Under the pieces are notes generated by a model. It had not been told where the DNA came from. It saw nothing but the letters and a program-made list of their open reading frames with translations, and did no database searches. Below are positions 48,846 through 57,413 of a DNA stretch of 64,000 nucleotides, in pieces. How positions within the stretch are numbered: the first letter of the stretch is position 1; each line of letters opens with the position of its first letter. Source of the DNA: an uncultured Eubacteriales bacterium (GTDB taxonomy: Bacteria; Bacillota; Clostridia; Oscillospirales; Oscillospiraceae); NCBI GenBank assembly GCA_900544975.1, contig UQXI01000007.1, positions 22,365 through 86,364 on the forward strand. The letters are read 5' to 3'. The position numbers and the translations under genes were made by a program.

Positions 48846-50453
48846 ATGATTACAGTCAACAACCTTAGCATGCAATTTGGCGGCCAGTGGCTGTTCCAGC
48901 GGGTAGACCTGCAATTTACCGCCGGGAACTGCTATGGCATCATAGGCGCCAACGGCGCCGGAAAATCCACCTTCCTGCGGATCCTCTCCGGGGAGCTGGA
49001 CTCCACCTCCGGGGCCATTTCCATCCAGCCCGGCGTCCGCATGTCCGTCTTGAAGCAGGATCAATTCGCCTACGACGCCCATACGGTGCTGGATACGGTG
49101 ATCATGGGCAACGAGCGGCTGTACCGGGTGGGGAAAGAGAAGGACGCCCTTTACGAAAAGCCCGACTTCTCCGACGAAGACGGGCTCCGGGCTTCGGAAC
49201 TGGAGGCGGAATTTGCAGAGCTGGGCGGCTGGGAGGCAGAGTCCGACGCCAGTCAGATTCTCCAGGGCCTGGGCGTCCCCACAGAGCTGCATGCAGACGC
49301 CATGGCGGATACCGACCCCCGCATCAAGGTGAAGGTCCTCCTGGCCCAGGCCCTATTCGGCAATCCGGACATCGTGATGCTGGACGAGCCCACCAACAAC
49401 CTGGACATCGAATCCATCAACTGGCTGGAGGATTTCCTCCTGGATTTCCCCGGCACCGTCATTGTGGTCTCCCACGACCGTCACTTCCTCAACACCGTCT
49501 GCACCCACATTGTGGACATCGACTATGGCAAGATCAAGATGTATGTGGGCAACTACGATTTCTGGTACGAGTCCAGCCAGCTGGTCCAATCCCTCCTGAA
49601 GAATAAAAATAAGCGGAACCAGGAGAAAATCGAAGAGCTCCAGGCCTTCATCTCCCGCTTTGCCGCCAACAAGTCCAAGAGCAAGCAGGCCACCTCCCGC
49701 CGGAAGCTGCTGGACAAGCTGACCGTGGAGGAAATCCCCTGCTCCACCCGCCGCTACCCCTTCGTGGGCTTCCAGCCGGAGCGGGACCTGGGCAAAGACA
49801 TCCTCACGGTGAAGAACATCTCCAAAACTGTAGACGGCGTGAAGCTCCTGGACAACGTGTACTTCACCCTGGGGAAAACCGACAAGATCGCCTTTGTGGG
49901 CGAGAATGAGTTGGCCCAGACCACCCTGTTCAAAATCCTCATGGGCGAATGGGAGCCGGACGAAGGCTCCGTCAAGTGGGGCGTGTCCACCTCCCGCAGC
50001 TACCTGCCCAAGGACAACACCGAATACTTCGAAGGCTGCACCATGGAGCTGGTGGACTGGATTCGTCAGTATTCCGCCAAGAAGGACGACGTCTATCTCC
50101 GGGGCTTCCTGGGCCGGATGCTGTTCTCCGGGGAGGACGTGTTCAAGCCGGTGAACGTCCTGTCCGGCGGAGAGAAGGTCCGGTGTATGCTGTCCAAAAT
50201 GATGCTCTCCGGCGCCAATGTGGTCCTCCTGGACCAGCCCACCAACCACCTGGACATGGAGTCCATTCAGGCGGTCAACAAGGGCCTCATGGCCTTCCCC
50301 GGCGTGGTGCTTCTGGCCAGCCATGACCACGAGCTGCTCCAAACCGTCTGCAACCGGGTCATTGCCTTCCAGCCTGACGGGACCATTGTGGACCGAATCG
50401 GCACCTACGACGATTATCTGGCGTGGATGGACAGCCAAAAAAATCAGAAATGA
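48846..50453 (+). CDS. ABC-F ATPase with one degenerate ATP site
   Basis: The 535-residue soluble protein has two ATPase domains and a charged linker (about 245-300, SLLKNKNKRNQEKIEELQAF), as in ribosome-acting ABC-F factors of the YkpA/YbiT group. Domain 1 has intact Walker A GANGAGKS (34-41) and Walker B LDEPTNNLD (E181) but lacks an LSGG signature (DPRIKV instead). Domain 2 has an intact LSGGEKV (439-445), but Walker A reads GENELAQT (Gln358 for Lys) and Walker B reads LDQP (Gln464 for the catalytic Glu). So the site formed by Walker A1 and signature 2 is complete, and the opposite one is dead at all three elements. No membrane segments. Confidence 0.9.
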   Translation: MITVNNLSMQFGGQWLFQRVDLQFTAGNCYGIIGANGAGKSTFLRILSGELDSTSGAISIQPGVRMSVLKQDQFAYDAHTVLDTVIMGNERLYRVGKEKDALYEKPDFSDEDGLRASELEAEFAELGGWEAESDASQILQGLGVPTELHADAMADTDPRIKVKVLLAQALFGNPDIVMLDEPTNNLDIESINWLEDFLLDFPGTVIVVSHDRHFLNTVCTHIVDIDYGKIKMYVGNYDFWYESSQLVQSLLKNKNKRNQEKIEELQAFISRFAANKSKSKQATSRRKLLDKLTVEEIPCSTRRYPFVGFQPERDLGKDILTVKNISKTVDGVKLLDNVYFTLGKTDKIAFVGENELAQTTLFKILMGEWEPDEGSVKWGVSTSRSYLPKDNTEYFEGCTMELVDWIRQYSAKKDDVYLRGFLGRMLFSGEDVFKPVNVLSGGEKVRCMLSKMMLSGANVVLLDQPTNHLDMESIQAVNKGLMAFPGVVLLASHDHELLQTVCNRVIAFQPDGTIVDRIGTYDDYLAWMDSQKNQK

Positions 50454-50463
50454 GGAACTGAAT

Positions 50464-50688
50464 ATGAACGACCGCAAACCTCTGGAGTTGGAAGAATGCC
50501 CCGATTGTCGGGGCACAGGCGCCCTCTGCCATGAAAGGGGCTGGTGCGTATACGTGGAGTGCCTGGACTGCGGCGCCCACACCGCCTATGTGGAATACGC
50601 CAACCCGGAAGAACAGGACGAGGCAGAGCGCCGCTCCGCCGCCCTGTGGAACATGGGCAAGGTCATCCACATGCGACCCGGGGAATGA
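50464..50688 (+). CDS. Small zinc-ribbon protein, Lar family-like
   Basis: The 74-residue protein has CPDC and, further on, CLDCG, plus CHERGWC between, then AERRSAALWNMG. The order CPxC, CxxCGA, and a closing A-LWN is the pattern of Lar restriction-alleviation-like proteins usually found in phages. It lies ten bases after the ABC-F gene and four before the GNAT. Function unknown. Confidence 0.6.
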   Translation: MNDRKPLELEECPDCRGTGALCHERGWCVYVECLDCGAHTAYVEYANPEEQDEAERRSAALWNMGKVIHMRPGE

Positions 50689-50691
50689 CCC

Positions 50692-51213
50692 ATGTTCACC
50701 GTGGAAACCGGCCGCATGGAAGAGGCCATCGAAATCATGCGGGAGGTTTCACTCTGGGGGCAAGCCCGGGGGCTGCGCGTCTGGCCCCTGGACTGGCTGA
50801 CCCCAGAGGCGCTGCTCACCCCCGACGCACCGCCGGAGAGCTTCTGTGTGGGCTATCTGAATGGGGAACCCGCAGGCTGCATGATCTTGCAATGGCAGGA
50901 CCGGGTGTGGTGGCCAGACGCGCCTTACGGCCAGGCCGCATACCTCCACAAGCTGTGCGTCCGCCGGCCCTTTGCCGGAATGGGCATTCCCCAGCAATTC
51001 CTGACCTTCATCCGCCGCGCCTGCACCCAGCGGGGCACTTCCTACATCCGCCTGGACACCGGTCTCCAGGAACCTGTGGTCCGGGGCATTTATCTGAACC
51101 TGGGATTTCGCATTGTGAAGAAAATCGAATATGACAATGGACGGGGTATGCTCCTCTACGAAGCTCCTGTCCAACCTACGCCGCTCGCAGCCGATTCAGT
51201 CACGAAGCTGTAA
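50692..51213 (+). CDS. GNAT family N-acetyltransferase
   Basis: The 173-residue protein has the GNAT core: PAGCMILQWQD, HKLCVRRPFAGMGIPQQFLTFI (acetyl-CoA loop, variant of RGxGxG/A) and YIRLDTGLQEPVVRGIYLNLGFRIVKK. The acceptor is unknown. It begins three bases after the stop of the zinc-ribbon gene and ends the operon before a strong terminator. Confidence 0.8.
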   Translation: MFTVETGRMEEAIEIMREVSLWGQARGLRVWPLDWLTPEALLTPDAPPESFCVGYLNGEPAGCMILQWQDRVWWPDAPYGQAAYLHKLCVRRPFAGMGIPQQFLTFIRRACTQRGTSYIRLDTGLQEPVVRGIYLNLGFRIVKKIEYDNGRGMLLYEAPVQPTPLAADSVTKL

Positions 51214-51267
51214 TACGGCGGCCGCCACAGAAAAGGGGAACCCAGTCTGCCCCTTATACATTTCAAA

Positions 51268-51313
51268 AAGTCCGCCCTGCATGGCCCTTATGGACCATAC
51301 AGGGCGGATTTTT
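51268..51313 (+). terminator. Terminator of the 48366-51213 operon
   Basis: TCCGCCCTG and CAGGGCGGA with inner TGG/CCA pairs form the stem; TTTTT follows. Confidence 0.8.
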
Positions 51314-51364
51314 CAACACGATTTGTGTTCCATACATCTTCTGCAAATTGATGGTGCCCACCAC

Positions 51365-51547
51365 GGGCGGACACGCAGGTCCGCCCCTACGGTAAAATGC
51401 TAGCCAAGTGCATTAATTTATTCTTTGGCATTTCCGTAAAATTCTCCCTCCTTTTCCCAAATGTAGAACACAAAAAATGACAAAATGTGTCAGACTTTTC
51501 CACCCATTCTCGCCATTCGCCGTAGGGGCGGACCCATGTGTCCGCCC
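51365..51547 (-). repeat. MITE-like intergenic repeat, copy C (183 bp, inverted)
   Basis: The 27-bp ends differ at one or two positions in the loop and otherwise match copies A and B. Read on the minus strand, the interior shows AATGGG, ACACATTTTGTCATTTT and GAGAATTTTACGG as in copies A and B, and the flank CGAATTTGCCGA lies beyond its left end. So the copy is complete but inverted. Confidence 0.8.
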
Positions 51548-51628
51548 AGCAGATACACGTTGCCTCTCCCGCCCATGATCGGCAAATTCGAAATGCCTAC
51601 CACAGGCGAAAATGTCAATGTCAATAAA

Positions 51629-52837
51629 TCAGGGCTTCCGGATTGCCAAATTCAGGCCCAGCGCCGCCAACGTCAGGCCCAGCAGAAGCAGGAAGGGCGC
51701 CACGTAGCCTCCCGTGGCGGTGAGCAGCAGGCTGGACAGGGTGGCCACCAGAGAGCCGCCCATGAGGTTGAAGGTCATGCAGGCCACGTTGGTGGGATAA
51801 TGCTTCATGCCATAGAACATGGAGGGGAAGGTCGCCGTGGTGGTGGAGCAGGAGCCATAGCTCAGTCCCGTCAGGCACAGTCCCAGAACACACAGCACCA
51901 GAGAGTCGGTGCATGTGGCAACGAGGATGGCCCCGGCGGCGCAGATGGTGAGGCCATTGGCAAGGAGCATGGTCTTTCTCCTGCCCAGCGCGTCAAAGGC
52001 TGCGCCAGTGACCATCCGGCCCAGGCCATTGCAGATGGACAGAATGCCCACCAGGGAGGTGGCCAGCCCAGCCGTTGCCCCCACAGACAGGGCCAGGTCC
52101 CGGGCAAAGCTGATCACGGAGCTGCCCACAGCTGACAGAAACACCAGATAAAGAAACGCCATCCAGAAGCTGGGGCGGCGCAGCATTTGCCTCGTGGTGA
52201 AGTCCTGGATCTGGATCGACTCTTTGGCTGCCGCCTGGGGAAGGGGCTGATCGGCTCCGGGCCGCTTCAGAATCCAGCCCGCCAGGATCAGCACCACCCC
52301 CAAGGCCAGGCCCAAAATCACATAGGTCTTTCTCCACCCGATGGCGCCGTCAAACATGGCGCTGGCCCAGTTCCCAAGAACCAAAGCGCTGGCCCCAAAG
52401 CCCATCATCAGGCAGCCGGAGCACAGCCCCTTCTGATCTGGGAACCAGGCACTGACCGTCGCCACCACCACATTGTAAGAAATCCCAATGCCAAGGCCTG
52501 CCAACACCCCATAGGTCAGGTACAAAAAGAACACAGAGGATCCCGTCAGCAGGGAGGTCAGGATGAAGCCGCCCGCTGCCAGGACGCCGGAAACCAAAAT
52601 GGCAAACCGGGAGCCCATGCGCTTGGAAATCTGAGCGCCCAACAGGCCGCCCATGCAGAAAAACGACATGGTAACCGTGAAATTGAAGGCCAGCTCCGAG
52701 GACGTCCAGCCAAATTCTCCGGAAAAGGGCGCCTTCAGAATCGACCAGGCATAGAGAATGCCTGCAAACAGCATGGCAAAGGTGCCCACTGCCAGATAAA
52801 ACCAACGGATGTTTGTTGTTTGTATGGTGTTTTTCAC
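51629..52837 (-). CDS. OFA-type MFS transporter (oxalate/formate antiporter family)
   Basis: The 402-residue protein has 12 membrane segments. Family features are AGILYAWSILKAPFSGEFGW, then LGIGISYNVVVATVSAWFPDQKGLCSG and the C-terminal half with SICNGLGRMVTGAAFDALGRRKTML. Members carry oxalate/formate, lactate or other monocarboxylates; the substrate is not predictable. Translation probably starts at GTG (52837) after AAGGAGC. It is monocistronic. Confidence 0.82.
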   Translation of the reverse strand: MKNTIQTTNIRWFYLAVGTFAMLFAGILYAWSILKAPFSGEFGWTSSELAFNFTVTMSFFCMGGLLGAQISKRMGSRFAILVSGVLAAGGFILTSLLTGSSVFFLYLTYGVLAGLGIGISYNVVVATVSAWFPDQKGLCSGCLMMGFGASALVLGNWASAMFDGAIGWRKTYVILGLALGVVLILAGWILKRPGADQPLPQAAAKESIQIQDFTTRQMLRRPSFWMAFLYLVFLSAVGSSVISFARDLALSVGATAGLATSLVGILSICNGLGRMVTGAAFDALGRRKTMLLANGLTICAAGAILVATCTDSLVLCVLGLCLTGLSYGSCSTTTATFPSMFYGMKHYPTNVACMTFNLMGGSLVATLSSLLLTATGGYVAPFLLLLGLTLAALGLNLAIRKP

Positions 52838-52956
52838 AGGGAAACAGCTCCTTATGTAAGTAATGGGGCCTTACTATGCAGGGTTTGATCGATGTTCACA
52901 CTCCCGCTTTTCTCCACCTCCACAGCCACAGACCCATGTTCTACCCGGTGGGGAGA

Positions 52957-53011
52957 CAAAGAAAAGACTCGTACGGGCAGGATATTTTGATCTATCCAGC
53001 AAGTACGAGTC
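52957..53011 (-). terminator. Terminator after the Dabb gene
   Basis: GACTCGTAC and GTACGAGTC with a partly paired interior form a hairpin; on the minus strand TTTTCTTTG follows. Confidence 0.65.
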
Positions 53012-53104
53012 CTTGCACTGATGCGATTGAATCGCTGCGCAGGAAGCGCAGGCAGGGGATGCGGGCGGTCGGGGGCTTCCCCTCCCTGTCCCACAAAAGG
53101 AAAC

Positions 53105-53389
53105 TTAATATTCGTAATCCGCAGCCATCCGGGTAGCTACGTATTTATGGACCACTTCCTTGGCCGCCACATGGTCCGGGTGGATCTGATAGCCGGCCAG
53201 AGCCTCCGCGCTGTCGAATTCAGAGTACAGGACATAGTCTGCATCCCCCTGATAGGTGGGGCAGACCTCCAACCACTGGAGACCGGGAATCACACCCACC
53301 AGGGGCTCCAGCGCCTGGGAGATTTCCTGCACCGCAGCCTGCTTGTCGCAGTCTTCCCGCAGCTGATAGATGACAATGTGCTTCACCAT
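53105..53389 (-). CDS. Dabb (stress-responsive A/B barrel) protein
   Basis: The 94-residue protein is one dimeric alpha/beta-barrel domain: MVKHIVIYQLR at the start, then a helix pair, GLQWLEVCPTY, VLYSEFDSAEALAGYQIHPDHVA. The last piece is the hallmark. I start at 53389 (MVKHIV); an ATG three codons earlier touches GGAGGA and is too close. Function of bacterial Dabb proteins is mostly unknown. It follows ispH-rpsA after 64 bases that hold a hairpin. Confidence 0.8.
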   Translation of the reverse strand: MVKHIVIYQLREDCDKQAAVQEISQALEPLVGVIPGLQWLEVCPTYQGDADYVLYSEFDSAEALAGYQIHPDHVAAKEVVHKYVATRMAADYEY

Positions 53390-53411
53390 AACATTCATTC
53401 CTCCAACGACG

Positions 53412-53443
53412 ATACCGGGGCTGGCAAGAGTCAGCCCCGGTAT
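53412..53443. repeat. Hairpin between ispH-rpsA and the Dabb gene
   Basis: ATACCGGGGCTG and CAGCCCCGGTAT form a perfect 12-bp stem with an eight-base loop and no T run; it may be a processing or partial termination site. Confidence 0.6.
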
Positions 53444-53453
53444 GTAGTCTGTC

Positions 53454-55400
53454 TTATTCCTCTACCGGAGCCTCGTCCTGGTCGTTCAGCAGAGCACGAA
53501 TGGACAGAGAGATCCGCTTGTTCTCTGCATCCACGTCGATGATCTTCACAGTCACGTCCTGGCCTTCGCTCAGCACATCGTCGGGCTTGTTGATGCGGCG
53601 GTCGGCAATCTGAGAAATGTGAATCAGGCCGTCCACGCCGGGAATGATCTCGGCAAAGGCGCCGAAGGTCATCAGCTTCACAATCTTGGCCGGAACCACA
53701 TCGCCAATGGAGAACTGATCCAGGAAATGGTTCCAGGGGTTGGACTCGGCCGTCTTGCAACCCAGAGAAATCTTCCGCTTCTCGGGATCAAAGGAGAGGA
53801 CAAAGACGTCAATCTCGTCGCCTACCTTCACCACATCTGCGGGGGTCTTAATCCGGCCCCAGGTGAGCTCGGTCACATGGACCATGCCATCCACGCCGCC
53901 GATGTCCACAAATGCGCCATAGGGCATCAGGGACTTCACCACGCCATGGTACTTCTTGCCAACTTCGATCTCGTTCCAGATCTTCTCGATGGCAGCCTTC
54001 CGGGCCTCTGCCGTCACGGCACGGATGGAGCCAATGACTCTCCGGCGGGAGCGGTTGACCTCGGTAATCTTCATCTTCACAGTCTGACCCACCAGGCCGC
54101 TCATGTCGCCGCCCTTGGGGATGCCGGTCTGAGAGGCGGGGATAAACACCCGGATGCCCTTCATGTTGGCAACCAGACCGCCCTTGTTGACTTCTGTAAT
54201 CTTGCCTTCCAGCACGGCCTTGTTTTCACAGGCCTCGTTCACGTCGTCCCAGACCTTCAGGCCGTCCAGCTTCTTCTTGCTCAGCTGGCAGGTACCCTCC
54301 TGATCGTTGACCCGAACCACAAAGACCTCGATCTCGTCGCCCACCTTCAGGACCTCTTCCGGCTTCACATTGGGGTCGGCGCTGACTTCGTCGCAGGGAA
54401 TGTAGCCAGCATGCTTGGTGCCCAGGTCCACCTGGACTTCTGTGGCGCCGATGTGGGTAACAACGCCGGTTACCTTATCTCCTGTATTCAAAGTCTTGAT
54501 GGAGTCTTCCAGCAGCTCCTCGAAGGACTGTTCCTGACCAGCTTCAACTGTCGTAATTTCGCTCATAGTGTTGTTGACCTCCTTTATTATCCACGCCGGC
54601 GTCGACGCGCCTGCCGTGATTCCAACATCTGAAACACCCCGGAAGAAATCAGGCTCAATTTGGGAGGCCTGATCCACTAAGATCACCTTTCCGCAGTGCT
54701 CTCGGCAAATCATCGCAAGACGGCTTGTGTTGGAACTCTTGGCATCACCCACAACAACCATAGCTTGACAGATTTCTGACATGTATGCCGCTTCTTTTTG
54801 CCGATATTCTGTTGCTTTGCATATTGTATCAAAAATTCGGAAGTTAGTAAACTGTTTTTTTACGATTTGGAGGCACAAATTCCACAAATTTGCCGTGAGC
54901 GTTGTCTGAGAAACCATGCAAATCGGCAAATCAGCAAAGACCCCAGGCGAGGCCGCCCAGCGTTCCAATTCCTCTGGACTTTCCAACACCACACCCCGCT
55001 GGCACCAGCTGGCAATCCCCACCACCTCTGGATGGGTGCGGGTCCCGATGATCACGGGGACTCGCCCTTCCGCCTCCGCCTCCTGCACCAGCCGGTGAAT
55101 CCGCTTGACAAAGGGGCAGGTGGCGTCCACCACCCGGACCGGTTGCCGGGCCAGGGCCTCTTCCACCTGCCGGGGGACGCCGTGGGCCCGGAGGATCACC
55201 GTGCTCCCCGCCGGGACCGCAGACGGATCCTCCACCACCTCCACACCCATGCGGGCAAAGCGGTCCACCACATGGCGGTTGTGGATGATGGGACCCAGGG
55301 TCACAACGGTTCCACCGGCCTTTGCCGCCTCTTCCACCAGCTGCACCGCCCGGTCCACGCCGAAGCAAAAGCCGGCATATGTTCCAACCTGTACCTTCAT
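53454..55400 (-). CDS. ispH-rpsA: Fused HMBPP reductase (IspH) and ribosomal protein S1
   Basis: The 648-residue fusion has IspH at residues 1-277, with the three 4Fe-4S cysteines Cys12 (AGFCFGV), Cys95 (ATCPFV) and Cys194 (TICKAT), and HP, SQTT and DAKSSNT motifs. IspH makes IPP and DMAPP, the last MEP-pathway step. Residues about 305-640 hold four S1 RNA-binding repeats (for example GAFVDIGGVDGMVHVTEL). This fusion is known in Clostridia. An AAAGGAGG lies before Met279 (MSEITT), which is the normal start of a separate S1 protein, so S1 may also be made alone. Translationally coupled to cmk by ATGA. Confidence 0.95.
   Translation of the reverse strand: MKVQVGTYAGFCFGVDRAVQLVEEAAKAGGTVVTLGPIIHNRHVVDRFARMGVEVVEDPSAVPAGSTVILRAHGVPRQVEEALARQPVRVVDATCPFVKRIHRLVQEAEAEGRVPVIIGTRTHPEVVGIASWCQRGVVLESPEELERWAASPGVFADLPICMVSQTTLTANLWNLCLQIVKKQFTNFRIFDTICKATEYRQKEAAYMSEICQAMVVVGDAKSSNTSRLAMICREHCGKVILVDQASQIEPDFFRGVSDVGITAGASTPAWIIKEVNNTMSEITTVEAGQEQSFEELLEDSIKTLNTGDKVTGVVTHIGATEVQVDLGTKHAGYIPCDEVSADPNVKPEEVLKVGDEIEVFVVRVNDQEGTCQLSKKKLDGLKVWDDVNEACENKAVLEGKITEVNKGGLVANMKGIRVFIPASQTGIPKGGDMSGLVGQTVKMKITEVNRSRRRVIGSIRAVTAEARKAAIEKIWNEIEVGKKYHGVVKSLMPYGAFVDIGGVDGMVHVTELTWGRIKTPADVVKVGDEIDVFVLSFDPEKRKISLGCKTAESNPWNHFLDQFSIGDVVPAKIVKLMTFGAFAEIIPGVDGLIHISQIADRRINKPDDVLSEGQDVTVKIIDVDAENKRISLSIRALLNDQDEAPVEE
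54566..54584 (-). promoter_or_regulatory. Internal ribosome site inside ispH-rpsA
   Basis: On the minus strand AAAGGAGG is followed by 11 bases and ATGAGC, in the frame of the fusion, exactly at the border of the two domains. Confidence 0.5.
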
Positions 55401-56083
55401 GGTGCAATCCGCTCCTGAATGATGGCCTTCATTGCCGCCAGGGACTCCGCTTTGCTGAGGCTGGAGGTGTCCAGCACCACCGCATCTCTCGCCTGCTTCA
55501 GGGGGGCAATGGGCCGGGTCATATCCTGGTGATCCCGCTGCCGGATCTCCTCCAGCACCCGCTCATAGCTGGAGGCGCAACCCTGGGCCTCCAGGTCTCC
55601 CATCCGGCGGCGGGCCCGGACCTCCGGGGAGGCCGTGAGGTAGATTTTCACATCCGCCTGAGGAAGCACCACGGTACCAATGTCCCGGCCATCCATCACC
55701 ACGCTGTATCGCTTCGCCATATCCCGCTGCAAATCCAGCAGGAAGGCCCGGACTGCAGGCTGGGCAGAAATCAAAGAGGCCACCTGGGACATCTCCGGCG
55801 TGCGAATCTCGTCGGTCACATCCGTGCCGTTGAGAATCATATGCTGCAGTCCCGTTTCATCATAGCGAAGCTCCAGATTGACATCGTCCAGGAGCCGCTC
55901 GATCCCGTCCCGGTCCTTGGGGCCAATGCCCATCAGGGTCATATGGTAACCCACCGTGCGGTAAATCGCCCCGGTATCCACATATTGGAAGCCCAACTCC
56001 CGGGCCACCTGTCTGGCCATGGTACTCTTTCCCGCGCCTGCGGGGCCATCCACAGCCACGCTGTAAACCTTCTTCGTTGTCAT
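55397..56083 (-). CDS. cmk: Cytidylate kinase
   Basis: The 228-residue enzyme phosphorylates CMP and dCMP with ATP. P-loop GPAGAGKST, YVDTGAIYRTVG, VVMDGRDIGTVVLPQADVKIYL and the lid RARRRMGD are diagnostic. I start at 56083 (MTTKKVYSVAVDG) after AAGGAGAC. The cmk-ispH-rpsA order is common in Clostridia, and the stop overlaps the next start by four bases. Confidence 0.95.
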   Translation of the reverse strand: MTTKKVYSVAVDGPAGAGKSTMARQVARELGFQYVDTGAIYRTVGYHMTLMGIGPKDRDGIERLLDDVNLELRYDETGLQHMILNGTDVTDEIRTPEMSQVASLISAQPAVRAFLLDLQRDMAKRYSVVMDGRDIGTVVLPQADVKIYLTASPEVRARRRMGDLEAQGCASSYERVLEEIRQRDHQDMTRPIAPLKQARDAVVLDTSSLSKAESLAAMKAIIQERIAP

Positions 56084-56121
56084 TCCGTCTCCTTCTGCGG
56101 CGCAAGCCGAAATTCCGCTTT

Positions 56122-57246
56122 TTACTTGGTCACCCAGTTCCCAGTGGCCATGCAGGTGAGGTAGGCGTTGATGAAGGGATCCAGGTTGCCGTCCATCACA
56201 CCGTTGACGTTGGAGGTCTCGCAGCCGGTACGGGTATCCTTCACCAGCGTATAGGGCATGAACACATAGTTCCGAATTTGGCTGCCCCATTCAATCTTCT
56301 GCTGGATCCCTTTGATATCGGAGATTTTCTCCAGATGCTCCCGCTCCTTGATCTCCACCAGCTTGGACCGGAGCATCCGCATACAGGTCTCCCGGTTCTG
56401 GAACTGGCTCCGCTCCGTCTGGCAGGCGACCACAATGCCTGTGGGCTTGTGAATCAGGCGGACCGCAGAGGAGGTTTTGTTGATGTGCTGTCCACCCGCG
56501 CCGGAGGAGCGGTAGACCTGCATCTCAATGTCCTCTGGGCGGATCTCCACATCGTCAGAGGTATCCGTAATTTCCGGAATCACCTCCACCGCAGCAAAGG
56601 AGGTCTGCCGCCGGGCATTGGCGTCAAAGGGGGACACCCGCACCAGGCGGTGCACACCGTTCTCCCCCTTCAGGAAGCCATAGGCGTTGGGGCCCTCAAT
56701 CATAATGTCGGCAGACTTCAGCCCCGCCTCTTCGCCCTCCAGGTAGTCCAGGATTTTATAGGTGAACCCGTGGCGCTCCGCCCAGCGGGTGTACATCCGG
56801 TAGAGCATCTGACACCAGTCCTGGGCCTCGGTACCGCCGGCTCCCGCGTGGAAGGACATCAGCGCATTGTTGCCGTCGTATTCCCCGGTGAGCAGCGTCT
56901 CCAGCCGGGCTTCCTCCATGCGCTGGGCCAGCTGGTCAAATCCCTCCTGGAGCTCCGGCAGCATGGAGTCGTCATTTTCCTCCAGCGCCATCTCGCAGAT
57001 GGTCAGAAGATCCTCCAGCTGGGCCGTCATGGCATGGTATTTCTCCAGCTTTGCCTCCAGGAGCTTGGCCTGGACCACGATTTTCTGAGACCGCTCCGGG
57101 TCATCCCAGAAGCCCGGCGCCTCCTGCATGGCGTGAAACCGCTCCAGCTCGTTCCTGGCCCGCTCCAAATTGAGAGAGACCGCCAGCGCCTCCAGCTTCG
57201 GCTTCAAATCGTTCAACTTCAGTCTGTAATCTTCAAATTCAATCAT
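56122..57246 (-). CDS. prfB: Peptide chain release factor 2, no frameshift site
   Basis: The 374-residue factor ends translation at UAA and UGA. The GGQ loop lies in SSGAGGQHINKT. The domain before it has YEGP-like IMIEGPNAYGFLKGENGVHRLVRVSPFD. The N-terminal helix is read through in one frame: where many prfB genes have CTTTGAC, this one has TCTCTCAATTTG, with no in-frame UGA, so the usual autoregulatory frameshift is absent. Start at 57246 (MIEFEDYR); ribosome site weak (GAGCGGTGG). Confidence 0.94.
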   Translation of the reverse strand: MIEFEDYRLKLNDLKPKLEALAVSLNLERARNELERFHAMQEAPGFWDDPERSQKIVVQAKLLEAKLEKYHAMTAQLEDLLTICEMALEENDDSMLPELQEGFDQLAQRMEEARLETLLTGEYDGNNALMSFHAGAGGTEAQDWCQMLYRMYTRWAERHGFTYKILDYLEGEEAGLKSADIMIEGPNAYGFLKGENGVHRLVRVSPFDANARRQTSFAAVEVIPEITDTSDDVEIRPEDIEMQVYRSSGAGGQHINKTSSAVRLIHKPTGIVVACQTERSQFQNRETCMRMLRSKLVEIKEREHLEKISDIKGIQQKIEWGSQIRNYVFMPYTLVKDTRTGCETSNVNGVMDGNLDPFINAYLTCMATGNWVTK

Positions 57247-57281
57247 AGCCACCGCTCACATTCTTTTTTCATATCCCGCCT

Positions 57282-57311
57282 ATTATAAGCCGGGAAAACC
57301 CCTTTTGTAAA
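57282..57311 (-). promoter_or_regulatory. Sigma-A promoter of prfB-cmk-ispH/rpsA
   Basis: TTTACA, 18 bases, perfect TATAAT on the minus strand. The -35 box lies in the hairpin of the preceding terminator. Confidence 0.6.
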
Positions 57312-57315
57312 GGGG
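57294..57315 (-). terminator. Terminator of the lipoprotein gene
   Basis: CCCCTTT-ACA-AAAGGGG on the minus strand, followed by TTTT. Confidence 0.65.
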
Positions 57316-57413
57316 AAACAGGCAAATTTCCAGGGCAATCCCATTTCCTGCTCCCCGCCGGGCAGTTCCATCTGCGCTTTCAGGCGGGGCCTCCTGGGTG
57401 CAGGCCAGCTTGT

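Larger units (their letters stand above)
51214..51628. other. Gap with terminator and repeat copy C
   Basis: Contains the terminator at 51268-51313 and MITE-like copy C in opposite orientation, just past the stop of the leftward transporter gene. No gene is seen. Confidence 0.6.

Noticed and set aside
50464..50688. Lar-like gene as sign of a prophage
   Set aside because: No integrase, capsid or other phage gene is near, and it lies inside an ordinary operon.
52838..53104. Leader RNA for the MFS transporter
   Set aside because: The hairpin at 52966-53011 is followed by a T run in the direction of the Dabb gene end and is better explained as its terminator.
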